64,000 nucleotides of DNA, from NCBI RefSeq assembly GCF_019112545.1, contig NW_025064885.1, positions 633,053 to 697,052 of the forward strand, given 5' to 3'. Numbering within the stretch: position 1 is the stretch's first letter; each line of letters starts with the position of its first letter. Of the stretch, positions 34,422 to 46,294 are shown in pieces. The notes beneath the pieces are model-generated. The model was not told where the DNA came from. It did no database searches and worked only from the letters and a program-made list of their open reading frames with translations. A program made the position numbers and the translations under genes. The stretch comes from Guyanagaster necrorhizus (lineage: Eukaryota; Basidiomycota; Agaricomycetes; Agaricales; Physalacriaceae).

Positions 34422-35112
34422 TATATCCTGCTATCTGAAATATACCACCGATAGATACGAATTTTCCAAGTATGAGCAGCAGCTGTACAATGTCCGAGTA
34501 GTAGATAATGTTGTAAGTCCGAGTTCACAACTGTAGATTAGGTTTCTCTTGCATCAGAGGTGCATTGTAACTCGGACTAGTCGCAAACTCTCTCTGTCAT
34601 GTATGATCTGTTCTGCCTGGTGAAGCCAGGAAGCCAGTGTTCTAGGACATAATACATACGACTGACAATCACTAATAGATTCAAGCAAGGTCTGCCCCGA
34701 CACGGCGAAATGCATATGCGCGGTAGCCATCAGGCCAAAGCCTAGGAAAAGTGCAAGTCTGACAAAGTCCCTCCCTCCTCTCCCTCCAGTAACGTGTGGG
34801 TTGCCAGGAGGTGCTTGTCGGAGTTCAGATCCAAAAAGCTCAGAATAACGTTTCCCTGAAATATATCATGAGTCTTCCTGCATAGCTAAAGAGTCGGGCA
34901 AATAGAGCTGTCGATATAACTTGCCAAAATCAACGGTTTGTCGAATAGCTTAGCCGGTTAGGGAAAAATCAGTCTGCTCCTAGAGATTTCATTACTTTCA
35001 GTGATAAGTATGTCCCTGCTCTTCAACATTCCAGAGACGATGGTATCGAAAGCAGTCCAGTGCAATTCATTGGATAAAGTTTTTGTTGACTAGACTACTC
35101 TCGCTCTCTTTG
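34410..35112. other. Intergenic gap
   Basis: About 700 bp between the Zn2Cys6 gene and the decayed tandem pair. Both strands are full of stops. I see no gene, repeat or RNA. Confidence 0.6.
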
Positions 35113-35999
35113 CTACGAACTCTTTTTGTCATATTCGTGACCGTTTCGTTTCAGTGAATTTATTTCCGATGCTGGTGGTGGTGTGCAAGTGCCCATAATG
35201 GTCCCATATACCCATTCATAATCCTCCCCCAAAGCGCCGCGCTGAGAGGCAATATCCCCGAGGCCAGAGAGCATAGCGAGACCGATCTGTTGCTGTTGGA
35301 CGAAGTTGCCTGCTGCAACCATGCTATAGGGCTTGGTTATCTAATAACCATCAGGCAGAATCGACTACACGATTTGATACACATATCCGCAATGTGTGTG
35401 GTCTCCTCGTCTTTATGGTCTCCCACCTGACACCGGGCTACCGAGCAGAATGCAAGCGTAGTTGTTGTTCGAGATGTTGACGAATCTTTTGGTTGGCGGT
35501 GAACTCGAGGGCTTCACGAGGAATTTCGCACAAAAAGCGTCGAAGTTCTCTGCAATGCGGACAATCAGATGCCCTACACGCGAACGACAAGATATTTGTA
35601 GGAACTTGATCCTCTGGCTTCACTGGCATGGTAAGCCTTGCAAAAACTTCCAATGCATCGGTAACGAAAGTGACAAACGGTGGCTCTGCGACGCTGACAT
35701 TCCATTGCGGAATTTTCTCGAATAGGTTCAGGACAATAACTGCGAGTTAGTTATTGGTGTAAGAGTCTGTGTCGGAAGCTGTGTCGACTAGGGCGATGAG
35801 ATGACGCAGGATGTCCTTGCTTAGATCGACTCCGGAATCGATACTATAAGCAAAGTCGACCAGTTCGACAACAGGTACTGGAGCTGCGAATGTCCAAGGC
35901 GGCCTTCTGCTATGGTAGAATTTATGAACCACCTCTTCTAGACACCACGCCACAATTTCCGAGACAGGGCTCTGGGAGATTGCATCGGAGACGGCAAGA
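35113..35999 (-). pseudogene. Partial tandem copy of a cysteine-motif Agaricomycete family (copy 2)
   Basis: Minus-strand segments align with the C-terminal quarter of copy 1: VVELVDFAYSIDSG (copy 1: VIDLLDFAYDIGAD), DALEVFARLTMPVKP (TLQLFARKLMPAKP), ILSFACRASDCPHCRELRRF (LLSFGCGKCYECNVVKGF), and a terminal LAMLSGLGDIASQRGALGED. An in-frame TAA interrupts the copy after TDSYTNN unless a short intron removes it; a CTAAC...CAG acceptor-like string lies there but no donor restores the frame cleanly. I recall similar cysteine-containing C-termini in large Agaricomycete proteins, some carrying an N-terminal 2OG-Fe(II) oxygenase domain, which is not found here. The copy begins abruptly, so it is at best a fragment. 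Confidence 0.45.
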
Positions 36000-36002
36000 T
36001 GG

Positions 36003-38157
36003 TTCAGCACTCAAGAGCCCGTGTACCACATACACCGATTCAAAATTTGCACCGAGTATCTGACGCTAGATGGTTGAATCCCCCAGAGCTGCCAACATCT
36101 CAAGACCCTGGTTCTGTCACTGTTTGTACCAACTGTGTACAACCACGCTTTTGGGTTTTTGGATGTATAAGGTCGACTGTGTTTCCTTGTTTCCCACTTT
36201 ACACTGTGCTTCGCAGCCGAAGCCGCAGCGAGCCGCTTCTCTACATGTGGGCGAAAGCAGCTGCCGCGCTAAGATTATGGAAGGTAGCATTGTTAGTTAA
36301 GAAACCCCTTCACAACATTGCACTCGTAGCATTTGCCACAGCCGAACGACAATAATTGAGATACGACCTGCTCAGCAGGCTTTGCTGGCATCAATTTACG
36401 AGCGAATAATTGCAGAGTCTCAGCACAGAAAGAGAACTGCGGCGCCACAATGTCAGTTTTCCAGGTTTCCATCTTAGGGCATGGACAGGAAACCAACGGG
36501 ACAAGTTCCTCAAGGACATAATTGTCGGATTTGTCGTCTTTCTCAATAAGTTCTTTCAAGATATCGATGCTGAAAGAATCATCAGCGCCAATGTCATAGG
36601 CGAAATCCAGAAGGTCGATGACAGATGGACGGGAGAAGGAATGGTAGGAGTATGACCGCCTTCGGCGTACGGTAATCCTTGACGACGTGCTCCACACTCT
36701 GTGCGACAATCGTAAGGATAGTCTTCTGCGCTGCCGTGTTGGTTAAAGTTGGGAGCACCCGGACATACAGACATCGTGCTCGAGATTTGACTTTCTGCAT
36801 GCTCTCTGTAGTCAAAGTTTCGAACAGCTCTGGCGTTACTCTGAAGCGAGCTTGGTCAATCTCACATATTGTTTGATATGACGAGAAACCCTTACAATTG
36901 CGTCAGAAACTCGTGGATAGAAGAGGGCCAGGGTCAACGATTCAGATGCTTCTTTTCCTTGATCGAGAAACTCAGAAACTGCATCCTCGAAGAATCCCTT
37001 AAAAGGCGGCCTGAGCTCGGGGTGTGCTTCAATGACTTTTGCCATGTCAGGTACGAAGGCTTCGTAGAATCTCCAAGCTTCAGTATCCCGCTTCTTTCCG
37101 GACCTCATACGATCGAAAATAACGGCGCATTGGTCGGTATTAGCCGTAGCGATACACAGCTGGACGAGCTGGGCGATAAGGGCCTGGTCACCGTAAAATT
37201 TAAGTTCACAATAACCTATGCACCCTCTATTCATGTCGTCCTCGTCACGGAAGTTGTATGCTTTTTCGGGGTATGCGGGGGATTTCCCACTGACGTGCCG
37301 TACACATAACGATATCACCTCTGCTGCTCTTGCGATACCAGGCTTCTGGCGGTTGAGGGTCTCAATAATGGGTATCCGAACACACATTTCGCATTTCTGA
37401 TCAGTAAGCTGCGGCAAAAGCCTGAAAAAATCTGTGTTAGTCCTTGAGCTAGAGGGAAAACCCTTGCACTGACGTATTTCGAAAGACGCTAATGTCAAGT
37501 TTTTTTGACAACGTCTATCCTCGTCAGGTTGGGCAGTTTTGAGGTTGGAAAAGACGAATTCGTCTTGAACTTTACGCCAAGCATTTACGGCGGTAACACC
37601 CTTCTTTTCCTTCGCCACAACAGAGATCTTGTCAATAAGGATGCCTCGAGTCACGTTGGAACTCGAGTGCTCGACCGCTTTGGTAAAATATAGTTGAAAA
37701 TTAATTGGCCGCAATGTGTCATCACTGGCTACCGCTACGCACATTTCCTTGAGTTGTTCCCATCGATCCTGAATTGCTCGAACACAAACGCAAATTCTTC
37801 GGGATCAAGAAGGGTGTCGGCATAGGTGACCAGATTGCTCCCTCGAGCGATGTGGAGGAAAGATTCAACAACCTTACCTGAGAGAAAGTTCGACCACAGT
37901 CTTGACGGTTTCCTGAAGGTCTTGTCATCGGACCAGCGCTCCTAGCATGTCCTTTGCTCTTTGACGGCCAGGCGAGCAACTCGGCTAGCATAAGATTGTA
38001 CAAGACCAGTGAACAGCGTCTCTTTATCATCGATGGAACGGCTCTGCCATGTTTATACGACCTTGCAAGCATAATCAAAACGTCGCCCATGGTAGCTTTG
38101 AGATCAGATGTGTTTGGGACGATCAAGAGGACTGTTCGATTCCAGACTAGACATTAA
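36003..38157 (-). pseudogene. Decayed cysteine-motif Agaricomycete family gene (copy 1)
   Basis: Protein-like pieces run in order on the minus strand but in changing frames: ATMGDVLIMLARSYKHGRAV, ETLFTGLVQSYASRVARLAV, LVTYADTLLDPEEFAFVFEQ, WEQLKEMCVAVASDDTLRPI, QKCEMCVRIPIIETLNRQ, FKGFFEDAVSEFLDQGKEAS, VTPELFETLTTESM, VIDLLDFAYDIGADDS, LLSFGCGKCYECNVVKGF and EMLAALGDSTI. The last piece is cut by a TAG at 36066-36068 inside a block that is intact in copy 2. At least three other frame changes lack convincing introns (near 37765, 36840-36890 and 36670). The N-terminal domain expected for the family is missing. I read it as a pseudogene, but a heavily intron-split gene plus assembly errors remains possible. 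Confidence 0.5.
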
Positions 38158-38546
38158 AGAGTCAGCTTAGCACAGTGGAAGGTTGGCGGACCGTCTACTA
38201 TAAATCAGTGTCTTTGCACTAAATGAACAAGTCAGGGAATTGTCAACAAAGACTCGACTGGACTGTCAATATACAGTCCAATAGGCAATTTTTGTGGTTA
38301 TGCCAGGAAGCTGCTGAGAACAGCCTAAATCTACGGCAATAAAAACGTTTGCCGGTCAGCAGCCTGAGCGCTTCCCTTCGTATCCTTCTATTCAATGTCA
38401 TACTACTTCAGAAACGATACAACTACACACACGTACGTTATATAGAACAGGAAAACGAGAACGCTTGATGCAATGGTGCATTCTGATTTTCCATCTGTAT
38501 TCTGCGTTCCCGTCTTCGCCGACTGATTCTCGAAGAGGCCCTTGGA
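38158..38546. other. Intergenic gap
   Basis: Between the decayed copy 1 and the 3' end of the esterase-like gene. I see no gene or notable repeat. Confidence 0.6.
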
Positions 38547-39332
38547 TCACGATGGTGGCACCATTCCACTCATTACTTCATACAACCCATCTATTTGCCT
38601 TTTGCTCAACTTTTCACTCCAGAAATGCATAATAGGTTCCCACTCATCCTTCGATGATGGCATCCCAGATCTCCTCCCGTCTAGTGTCTCACCACTGACT
38701 GATTGATACGCCCTCTTGAATGCAACCATAGCATCGCGAGGTAATGATGGCTCGTCCGGTGAAACGCGGTGTACAACAAGTAGAGGCGTCGGGGACAGAT
38801 CTTCAATCGTGGGATACGAGAGAAGTGGACCACCGACAGACACTATCGAGCCGAATTTCCCTTTCTGTTCCTTCCACCAACTCAACCCAAATTCCGCCGC
38901 GACGCTTCCACCCTGAGCGAAACCAAAAAGATGGAGTCTGTCTTCTCGCCAGGCACAGTCGTTTACCAAATGCTGCAGGACCTGTTTCATCAGATTCAAT
39001 GCGGGGGTAGGGTTGGGATATCGAATGAGCTCGCCGAGCGGGTCGAATGAATCATACCATTGAAAGGCTTCTTCGTATAGATACGGGATCTGGTCCGGCG
39101 CTCTGAGGGCGAGGATAGCGGTCTGCGGCAGTTTAAGGCGGTGACCAAGATTTGAGAATGGCTTGTGGGTGTCACCCAGGCCGTGAAGAAGAATGAGGAG
39201 ATTCTCGTCGGTACCGTCGTCGCTAGGGGAGTAGAAGAAGGGGACGGGTATCCTGGAAGACTTTGGAGAGGGCATCACCCGAGGAAGCGCAGTGGAAGAG
39301 GTTTCATGTTCTCTGATGTACACGTCTGACAT
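38547..39332 (-). CDS. Phospholipase/carboxylesterase-fold protein lacking the catalytic serine
   Basis: An intronless gene of 261 codons starting MSDVYIREHETS. The fold is that of acyl-protein thioesterase/carboxylesterase: LLILLHGLGDTHKPFSNLG (oxyanion HGLGD), TAILALRAPDQIPYLYEEAF, WYDSFDPLGE and the nucleophile elbow LHLFGFAQGGSVAAEFGL. In active members the elbow reads GFSQGG; here the codon at the serine position is GCT (Ala). Later segments (GGPLLSYPTIEDL, PLLVVHRVSPDEP) replace the usual Asp/His loops. The protein is therefore probably not a classical serine hydrolase and may bind rather than cleave ligands. The ATG at 39330-39332 is chosen because upstream codons lack homology. Divergent from the BTB-like gene, with 191 bp between starts. 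Confidence 0.82.
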   Translation of the reverse strand: MSDVYIREHETSSTALPRVMPSPKSSRIPVPFFYSPSDDGTDENLLILLHGLGDTHKPFSNLGHRLKLPQTAILALRAPDQIPYLYEEAFQWYDSFDPLGELIRYPNPTPALNLMKQVLQHLVNDCAWREDRLHLFGFAQGGSVAAEFGLSWWKEQKGKFGSIVSVGGPLLSYPTIEDLSPTPLLVVHRVSPDEPSLPRDAMVAFKRAYQSVSGETLDGRRSGMPSSKDEWEPIMHFWSEKLSKRQIDGLYEVMSGMVPPS

Positions 39333-39523
39333 GGTACTATGATACCCACTGTTTACCCCTGTTTGCTGCGCATGCCGAAAATAAACAATGGACAAAGAAC
39401 AAAAAGGCCGGCCCTGTTCCCAAAACCAAGATAAGAGCAAGGCGGCTGCAGTGCGCCGCCCTCATTGTACCCTCATTTTTATTCATTCCTTGTTCTCCAC
39501 GTCTTTCTTGGGCTCTTACCACC

Positions 39524-40812
39524 ATGTTCTCCTCTACCCGTTCCTCGCACGCAACTGGCCACACCAAAAAGCCCTCCATTGCCCCCTCGCTCTCAAGCAC
39601 CATCAACTGGCTCTCTCGCAGCTCATCATCCGTGTCCGTCAGTCAGACTGCCCGACAAAAATCCGCTCGTTCCATAGAAATACTTTCGCCCAGATACGGT
39701 TCGTTGGGCACAGGCGCGACAGTCGTTAGGACTCCCGACGATGCATTGAAGGACTCGGGTGTGCGTCTGACATACGAAGACAGCTCACCTACAGAGGAGA
39801 CTTACCATGGCTACCTCGCTGAAGAGAAGCCGGAGGATATTAATAGGCCACTCCCTCCACCGCCGCCTCCATTACCGTTTGAGCTGGAATCCGACGAAGA
39901 GGGCGAAGCTCTCGACTCGGATGATGATGAAGAACGCATTCGAGCGCTACCACCCCGCCCAACTCGTGCTTTACCGTCGTGTCCTACAATCTCTCATTCA
40001 CAACCAGCCAAGATGCCGTCATTTACCGCTAGCTCCGATTCTCTTCCACCACCTCCCTTCCGTGCCATTCTGCTTTCTGACGCGCCAAGTTGTACCGTTG
40101 ACCGGTCGAAAGTCGTCGTTACCCTTGAGACATGCACAAATACCCATAAAACTACCTTTGATACCCTCACATCTCAACCTTCACGTTTGTCTGAATTCCT
40201 TGCGGGCTTGTTCCCCCGCGCACGAAATATGTCCGATGCATCCTCTGTCTACTCGACAAGTAGTGATGACATGCAAGCTTATCGAACCTCTCTGCAATTG
40301 GCCTCGACGGCCTTCTCACACAGTCCTTTCCATCTTCATGTATTCCTTGACCGGCCAAGTGAATCGTGAGTCCTATTGATCGGCCCTCTTTCGTGTTCTG
40401 AATTACATTACACAGATATCCTCATATCCTGGCCTATCTTCGTTGCCATCCCCAATACCCCCGTCTTCTTCGTCTCGATATCGCAACGCTGTTAGATCTG
40501 CGAGATGAAGCTACGTTCCTCGGTCTGACCGGTCTTCAGGCACTCTGTGCGGAGGAGATCCAACGTCTTGCTACTGTTGTACCGCCCGTGCACAGCATGC
40601 GGGCCTCGGTGCACAGTAACTTCCTCGAGCGTGCTGGGCGTGAAATGCGGCGGCCTGGACCGGCAGTAGGGGCAGGCTGCGAGGCTGAGAAGAGTTTAAC
40701 TGACAGTGGAACGGGCTACCGCTCTCCACCCACACCTCAGTCGTGGAAGAAGAGCCATACTCGTGAGTCCACGTCGACAAGTAGTCGTCGTTCGCGGGCT
40801 GGCTGGATATAG
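39524..40812 (+). CDS. Uncharacterised protein with a BTB-like C-terminal region
   Basis: Two exons, joined at 40367 to the exon after ...CACAG near 40417. The first 190 residues are disordered: Ser-rich (SSTINWLSRSSSSVSVSQ), a poly-Pro run (RPLPPPPPPLPFE) and an acidic stretch (ESDEEGEALDSDDDEER). The ordered part resembles a degenerate BTB/POZ or T1 domain: KVVVTLETCTNTHKTTFDTL, SEFLAGLF, LHVFLDRPSESYPHILAYLR and LLDLRDEATFLGLTGLQALC. The tail is Ser/Arg-rich. BTB regions usually mediate oligomerisation or cullin-3 binding. No catalytic domain is present and the specific role is unknown. Confidence 0.75.
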
Positions 40813-41738
40813 GCCAGTGTCATCTGTGATGGTATTTAATTATTTTTCTCTTTCATGCTCATGTGCCTTACTGTTCTTGACTGCTCTGGAATGCGTCACT
40901 GTATTATAATCTTTAATTCACGACCATGTATCCTTAGGTCCATAGCATATGTCTGCTTAGTCTGTCACTACCGTATAGATGCAACAACGTTACCGCTGTT
41001 CATTCTACCTTATCGTGACTCGAACGCTGTTGGACTTTCGGCGATCAAAGTGCCTTGCGTGTCCCGGGTCGCCCTGTTACTACCTACGTACACTCATGAT
41101 GGCATGAAATGAGAATGGGCTCACTAGGAAGCAGTGGTGATGTTCTGCGGCGGGTTGTATGAAAATTTTCCAGACGTCAAAGCTCATCCAGGCACGAGAT
41201 TTAGGGCCGAAACGAGTTGGTAAATATATAGGCTGAGTTTAATCGGAGCAAGGTGCATTCATTACCGAGCTTTCTGATTCTTTCGAGTGAACCTGAACGA
41301 TCTAGTTATTTATTTAACGTTCATACATTTGGCTTCCATGGTTTTTTAACGCCCGTAGATCGCTGTTGGATGGGAGAAGCTATCTTGTGATCCTGTGTCG
41401 TTCTGGCTGTGGCAAAGGGGCGTTTCGAGTCTCCTGTTGGATCCGGGACTCGAATCGGAGCCGACACGCGAGGAACTGTGATCAAATCATGAATTACCGA
41501 GCCACTAACACCGCTCAATGACCCTTGAGAAACGTCGCAGAGAGAGATACTAGAGAAATGGCGGCGCCAGCACGACAGGGAGTGAGGGAATGGCTCGAAG
41601 AGAACGGCAGGCTCACCATATGGGGCTAGACCACAGGCCGGCAACGCCCCATGATCGTAGAGTGATCTCGTTTAGTCTCCCATGACTCTTCATTTCTATC
41701 TGGTCTCACACCGTTCCCCATCCTCTTCGCTTTAGATA
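40813..41738. other. Intergenic gap
   Basis: About 930 bp. A 107-codon minus-strand frame (41321-41644) has Ser/Pro-rich composition, no recognisable motif and no convincing exons around it, so I do not call it. The right part is presumably the 5' flank of the gene at 41739. Confidence 0.55.
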
Positions 41739-42609
41739 ATGTCAGCCGTAGCCTCCTCATCTGCTACCAACAGCGAGCGCAACGTCCGTTTTGACGATGA
41801 ATGCGTCCTTATTCCCCAGTGTCCATTCAGGAAACCAGGCCTGCTCGTCACCAAGTCATATATTCTGCCCTGGTGGAAGCGTAAAGCTTCACCACATAAT
41901 CGGGGCGACGGAACAAAAGAGAGCAACGATATCTCGTTGCCTGATGATAAAGAACACATAACGCTCAGAATCCCCTTACCAAGGTCCGTTCTATGCATGT
42001 TCAGGCTATTCACCAGATCCTGAAAGATATGTCAGTTTCCTAACTAAGCCTTCCCGGTCACCTCATTGCACACACACAGAACCTTTATCCCCTTGCCTTG
42101 TGCATCGAGAGCGACGATCTGCGTCAACCAACTCATCTCCCACTATTCACCACACCATACCCACTGCGCTCACTCGCACGGCTTCTCTTCCAATGACTGA
42201 TCATACCGGAAAACCCGTCGCCACTGTGCCACTGCGCGCGTGTTGTCCCAATTGTTTTCACACTACAGAGCAGTCTTTACAGGAAGGTGACCAGTGGAAG
42301 GAAAAATTCACACGCGGGGCCAGAAGACTGAGACGTGCGAGTGTCGATTATTCTACTTCCACAAGTGTGTCGTCTGCTTCTACATCCTCAGACATGGATT
42401 TGAGCCTAGAGGCGGCGGAGGAGGCCTTGTTCCACCCACGGAGACATTCCGTATCGACAACGGAGAAGGCGTATCAATTGAAACGTGCCGCAGAGCCAGA
42501 TACACTGTCTGGTCTGATATCTATTGTCTCAGTACCCACGAGCCCGCCTATTGTCGAAGAAGACGAGGAGTTCCAGGCTGTCACAAGTTGCAGTCTAGCC
42601 CACAGGTGA
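41739..42609 (+). CDS. Uncharacterised Agaricomycete protein
   Basis: Exon 1 encodes MSAVASSSATNSERNVRFDD, then ECVLIPQCPFRKPGLLVTKS and ILPWWKRKASP, a basic/hydrophobic N-terminus I have seen in unnamed Agaricomycete proteins. A later exon in another frame gives LVHRERRSASTNSSP, TARTASLPMTDHTG-like Ser/Thr-rich sequence, VPLRACCPNCFHTTEQSLQE with a CC-x2-C motif, DQWKEKFTRGARRLRRASVD, and an acidic end (PPIVEEDEEFQAV). The exact splice between the exons (41980-42085) does not resolve by eye; the simplest donor gives the wrong phase, so a small exon may be missing. No enzymatic domain. Possible phosphoprotein; function unknown. Confidence 0.6.
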
Positions 42610-42864
42610 TGGAGGCGCCACCTTCGTTGATTATAACTCAGACACCGCAGCGTCTGAGAGAATGAACGAACGTTGTTGATGGGGGCAGCATGGCTGCTAG
42701 GAGAAATCCCGTGGCTGGTCCGATGTCTTAGCGTGCACAATAGCATGTAGCCCACATTTGAGGTTATTATATATCCTGTTTCAGCAGCTGCCAGAATGAT
42801 GCAAGTCAATGGATTGTAACTGTTCTACTTGCAGCCAAGAACCGTAGCCAGTAATCTATATGCA

Positions 42865-43346
42865 TCATTTCTTTGGTGCCCAGAGATCATACAACTCCTT
42901 GTCTGCGGGATCGAAACATGTCAAAAGCGCTGCGTCAGAGCGAACCAAGATCTTCCTGATCGGAGTTCCCATGCGAAAGGATGAACGCGAAGCTTCTCGC
43001 GTGAGACGGCTGCTTAGGCCAGAGTCGGAGAATGCGGTGGAAAGCGAAGCGGAATTTTGAGACTGTTTTATCAATGTTATTTGCGAATAAAATGTTTCAG
43101 TGCAAATTTCCTCACTTCATTCGGAGAAGAAGAGACGGTCCTTGCACGAAGGGTAGAGTCTGGAGTGATGGGGTCAGCTGGTAGTGGCTTAGTTGCATAC
43201 ATACAATGAACACAGTAGCGACGTACGCGAGAAGGCGGCAGGCGGTGACGTGGAAAGGCGAGGCGAGGGCGAAGCAGACATCGCGGTGCGTAGACAGTCG
43301 ACAAGAAAAGTACAAGCGAGCCAAGAATGGATAAAGAGCGTGACAT
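42865..43346 (-). CDS. Small uncharacterised protein with an N-terminal hydrophobic segment
   Basis: Three exons join in frame to about 128 residues. It starts MSRSLSILGSLVLFLSTVYA, which looks like a signal peptide or signal anchor. It continues with a basic region (PRHRLPPSRADPITPDSTLR), ARTVSSSPNE, and ends with RMGTPIRKILVRSDAALLTC and ELYDLWAPKK. Two introns of ordinary size have good GT...AG ends and restore the frame, which supports a real gene. I recognise no family. It is head-to-head with VID27, with only 84 bp between start codons. Confidence 0.5.
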
Positions 43347-43430
43347 AGCCCCCGTGATTTTGTCACGTTCGTGAATCAGAACACAATTTCTCCACCTTTA
43401 CCTTTAACCACCACCTCCTATTCTCCAGCT

Positions 43431-46294
43431 ATGAACCTCTTCAGAAATCGTACGTATTGTGATTTAATTTGGATTCCGTGATGCTGATATTGTTCTGTAG
43501 TGTTGGGACGGGTCTGGCGTTCGTGTTCCATTAGGATCCATTGATTATAAGCCACTAACTCTTAAACCTTATAGAGGATCCTAACGCCGCTGAAGGTACG
43601 TCGAATATGCCTTGCCACTATGGTATGACAAACCTTTTATCGTAGTCGTGAAGATATCATCAGGGCAGCTCTATCTCATCCGACCAGGCAACATACGCTC
43701 ATCTCGCGAATGCATGTACGACTCGAAGTCCACTTCTGACGCTCTCCTTTTTTAATCAAAACGCCAGATATAATGACGCCATGGCGACTATTCGTCGCAT
43801 TCCAAGTGCGGAGCATAATTTCCATCTAGTGATCACCAGGGTGTATGAAGAGGGCGATCAGGAACTGCTAGAAGATGAAGATGAAAGTGCGTCATTGTCG
43901 CCTTATCTGTGTTTCTCACAACCTGAATTCCCCCTTTTCATAGCTGATGAAGAACGCTCTTTTCTCATCGCAGATGAACTAGAGTTTCGCTCGGGAGAAA
44001 CTGATGGCGAACCAACGTTTATCTGGCGGGACCTCGAAGGGGACGTGGATGAGTTTTACGAATACGTGGCTACAAACACGAACGCCCCAATGAAGGTGTT
44101 CTTTGAGACATGCATGTATCGAGCCATGTATGAGCGTAAGTATAAAGTCAGTGGGGACAACATCTCAGAAAAGGAACTAGAGGAGTTCATATGGAAGTAA
44201 GCGTTTTCAAAGGCTTTACCATTCCGCGGTTTTACTCTCACTTTGTGTCATACAGGCCGTCTCAGATACAGACGAAGGCGCCTCCTTCAAAGAAGCATGA
44301 GACACACGACGACCTCCCTGCTACTCCCACACCTGTTGTTTCCGAGGCAATCGCTAAGGGCAAAGCGAAGGCCGAAGTTGTTAGCAAGGAGCCTACTTTG
44401 CAGCTTTTCTCTTCCGAGGCTGAGCTGTGGCTGTGGTGCCCTGACGAAGTCCAAGATGATGGTAATATTGGGATGTTCTTTAACCAGGGAATCGTCACTG
44501 CCGAGATCATTCAACATAAAGGGCAATACAAATTTTGGTTGACGGCCAAGACAGACGACGACATTGTCCTCGCCCATGAAATATCGACAGATATGAACCA
44601 TAAATCATCCACAAAGATGTTCTCTCTTACTTGGAATCATTGGGACGGGGAGGAGTCATCAAGTTGGCTGGTGAAGTTCCCGTCGGATCCGGAGCTTTAT
44701 AATTCGTTCCTTGAGCTATTCCTTCAGGCACTCTGGGAAACCAAATTCCAGAGTCCATTCTCAAAACAGAAGGTGTGAGATTTGCCGATACTCAACTGTA
44801 TATTGTTTTATCGGTCGTATTTAGGCGGAAGATCAAAGGTACATTCTGAGTGCCGACGAAGACGTCGTCATGATCGACATTGAAGACGAAGACGAAGAAG
44901 AGGTATTGTCTGAACTAGAGCCTGAGGATGGTTCGACTTGCTGTTCATGTCATCCGCGGTATATGTTACTCATTATATCCCTTTAGACTATGGTTCTGAA
45001 GGCGAAGAAGAGGACGATGTGCCCTCTCAGCTACCAGGCGAGAAGAACTCGATGCTGATGGTCGGATACAAAGGGGATCGTTCGTATGTCTTGCGAGGAA
45101 ACAAGATTGGGGTCTTCAACCATACAGCGGACTACAACGTCAAATATCATCTATCGATTGGCAACATAAGTACTACAGCGGGGAAGGCGTTTACACCTAA
45201 ACATGTCAGTGATATTTTGGTATATATGTTCACATGTCTGATGGTCTCGAAGGTTATGCTGCACGAACAAGACTCGAAGATGATTCTGATGAACCCTGCA
45301 GACCCCAATTCCTTGTATAATATGGACATTGAGCGCGGCAAGGTTGTGGAAGAGTGGAAGATTCACGACGACGTCACAGTTTCCCACATCGCTCCCGATA
45401 ACAAATTTGCTCAGACTACACACGAGCAAACGCTTGTGGGAGCGTCGCATAATGCGCTCTTCCGAATCGATCCTCGAGTCTCTGGAAAAAAGTTGGTCGA
45501 CAGTCAATTCAAGCAGTACGCGGGGAAGAACAAATTCTCAGGTGTCACCACGACTGCGGTGGGGAAGATTGCGGTTGCAAGCGAGAAGGGTGATATACGG
45601 CTCTTTGATTCGATCGGGAAGAACGCAAAGACGGCACTGCCTCCGTTGGGTGACCCTATCGTGGGTATTGATGTGACGGCCGATGGACGGTGGATTGTGG
45701 CGACAACCAAGACATATTTGTTGTTAATTGATACGCTTATCGGAGAGGGGAAATGGCAGGGTAGCCTTGGCTTTGATCGGAGCTTCCCTGCAACATCCAA
45801 GCCGATACCTAGACGGCTTCAGTTGAGGAGCGAGCATGTGGCCTATATGAACCATGACGTTTCGTTCACGCCAGCGAGGTAGGCGTGTTCCGCTGTTCGT
45901 GCCGACATACCTGACAAGACTTTGTGTGTAGGTTCAACCAGGGCGAGGGACAATCCGAGAACGCGATCGTGACCTCGACTGGACAGTACATCGTTGCATG
46001 GGACTTTTCCAAAGTCAAGAAAGGGATGCTGGATAGATATGAAATCAAAAAGTACGAAGACTTGGTAGTTCAGGACAACTTCAAGTTCGGCGACGATAAG
46101 GAGATTGTAAGGGCCGGATTTGTTTCAGTGCATGTGTGTGGCGTACTGATTTGATTTGATTTTAGATTGTGGCGTTGCAGAATAACGTGCTGGCTGTGAA
46201 CAAGAAGAGCCTAAGAAAGCCTACTCGGTACTCGCTATCCGGACAAGTCGCCAGTGCGCGAGGACATTCGAACATTGTTAATGCTCCGTACTGA
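43431..46294 (+). CDS. VID27: VID27 family protein (vacuolar import and degradation)
   Basis: Starts MNLFRN and has a compact N-terminal region (ISSGQLYLIRPGNIRSSREC, YNDAMATIRRIPSAEHNFHL), a central region with VDEFYEYVATNTNAPMKVFF and ELEEFIWK, and a PH-like middle part (LQLFSSEAELWLWCPDEV, WLTAKTDDDIVLAHEIS). A long acidic linker (EDEDEEEVLSELEPED) precedes a beta-propeller-like C-terminus: KNSMLMVGYKGDRSYVLRGN, LHEQDSKMILMNPADPNSLY, DITADGRWIVATTKTYLLLI-type repeats and IVTSTGQYIVAWDFSKVKKG. It ends GHSNIVNAPY. This is the normal architecture of Vid27, linked in yeast to vacuolar import and degradation of gluconeogenic enzymes; the biochemical activity is unknown. About eight introns. Confidence 0.93.

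Noticed and set aside
41440..41480. tRNA-like T-loop string (GACTCGAATC) on the minus strand
   Set aside because: The flanking bases do not form a T-stem, and no anticodon or D-arm is found upstream.
41321..41644. 107-codon minus-strand ORF in a long gap
   Set aside because: No recognisable motif and no convincing splice partners; composition is Ser/Pro-rich noise.
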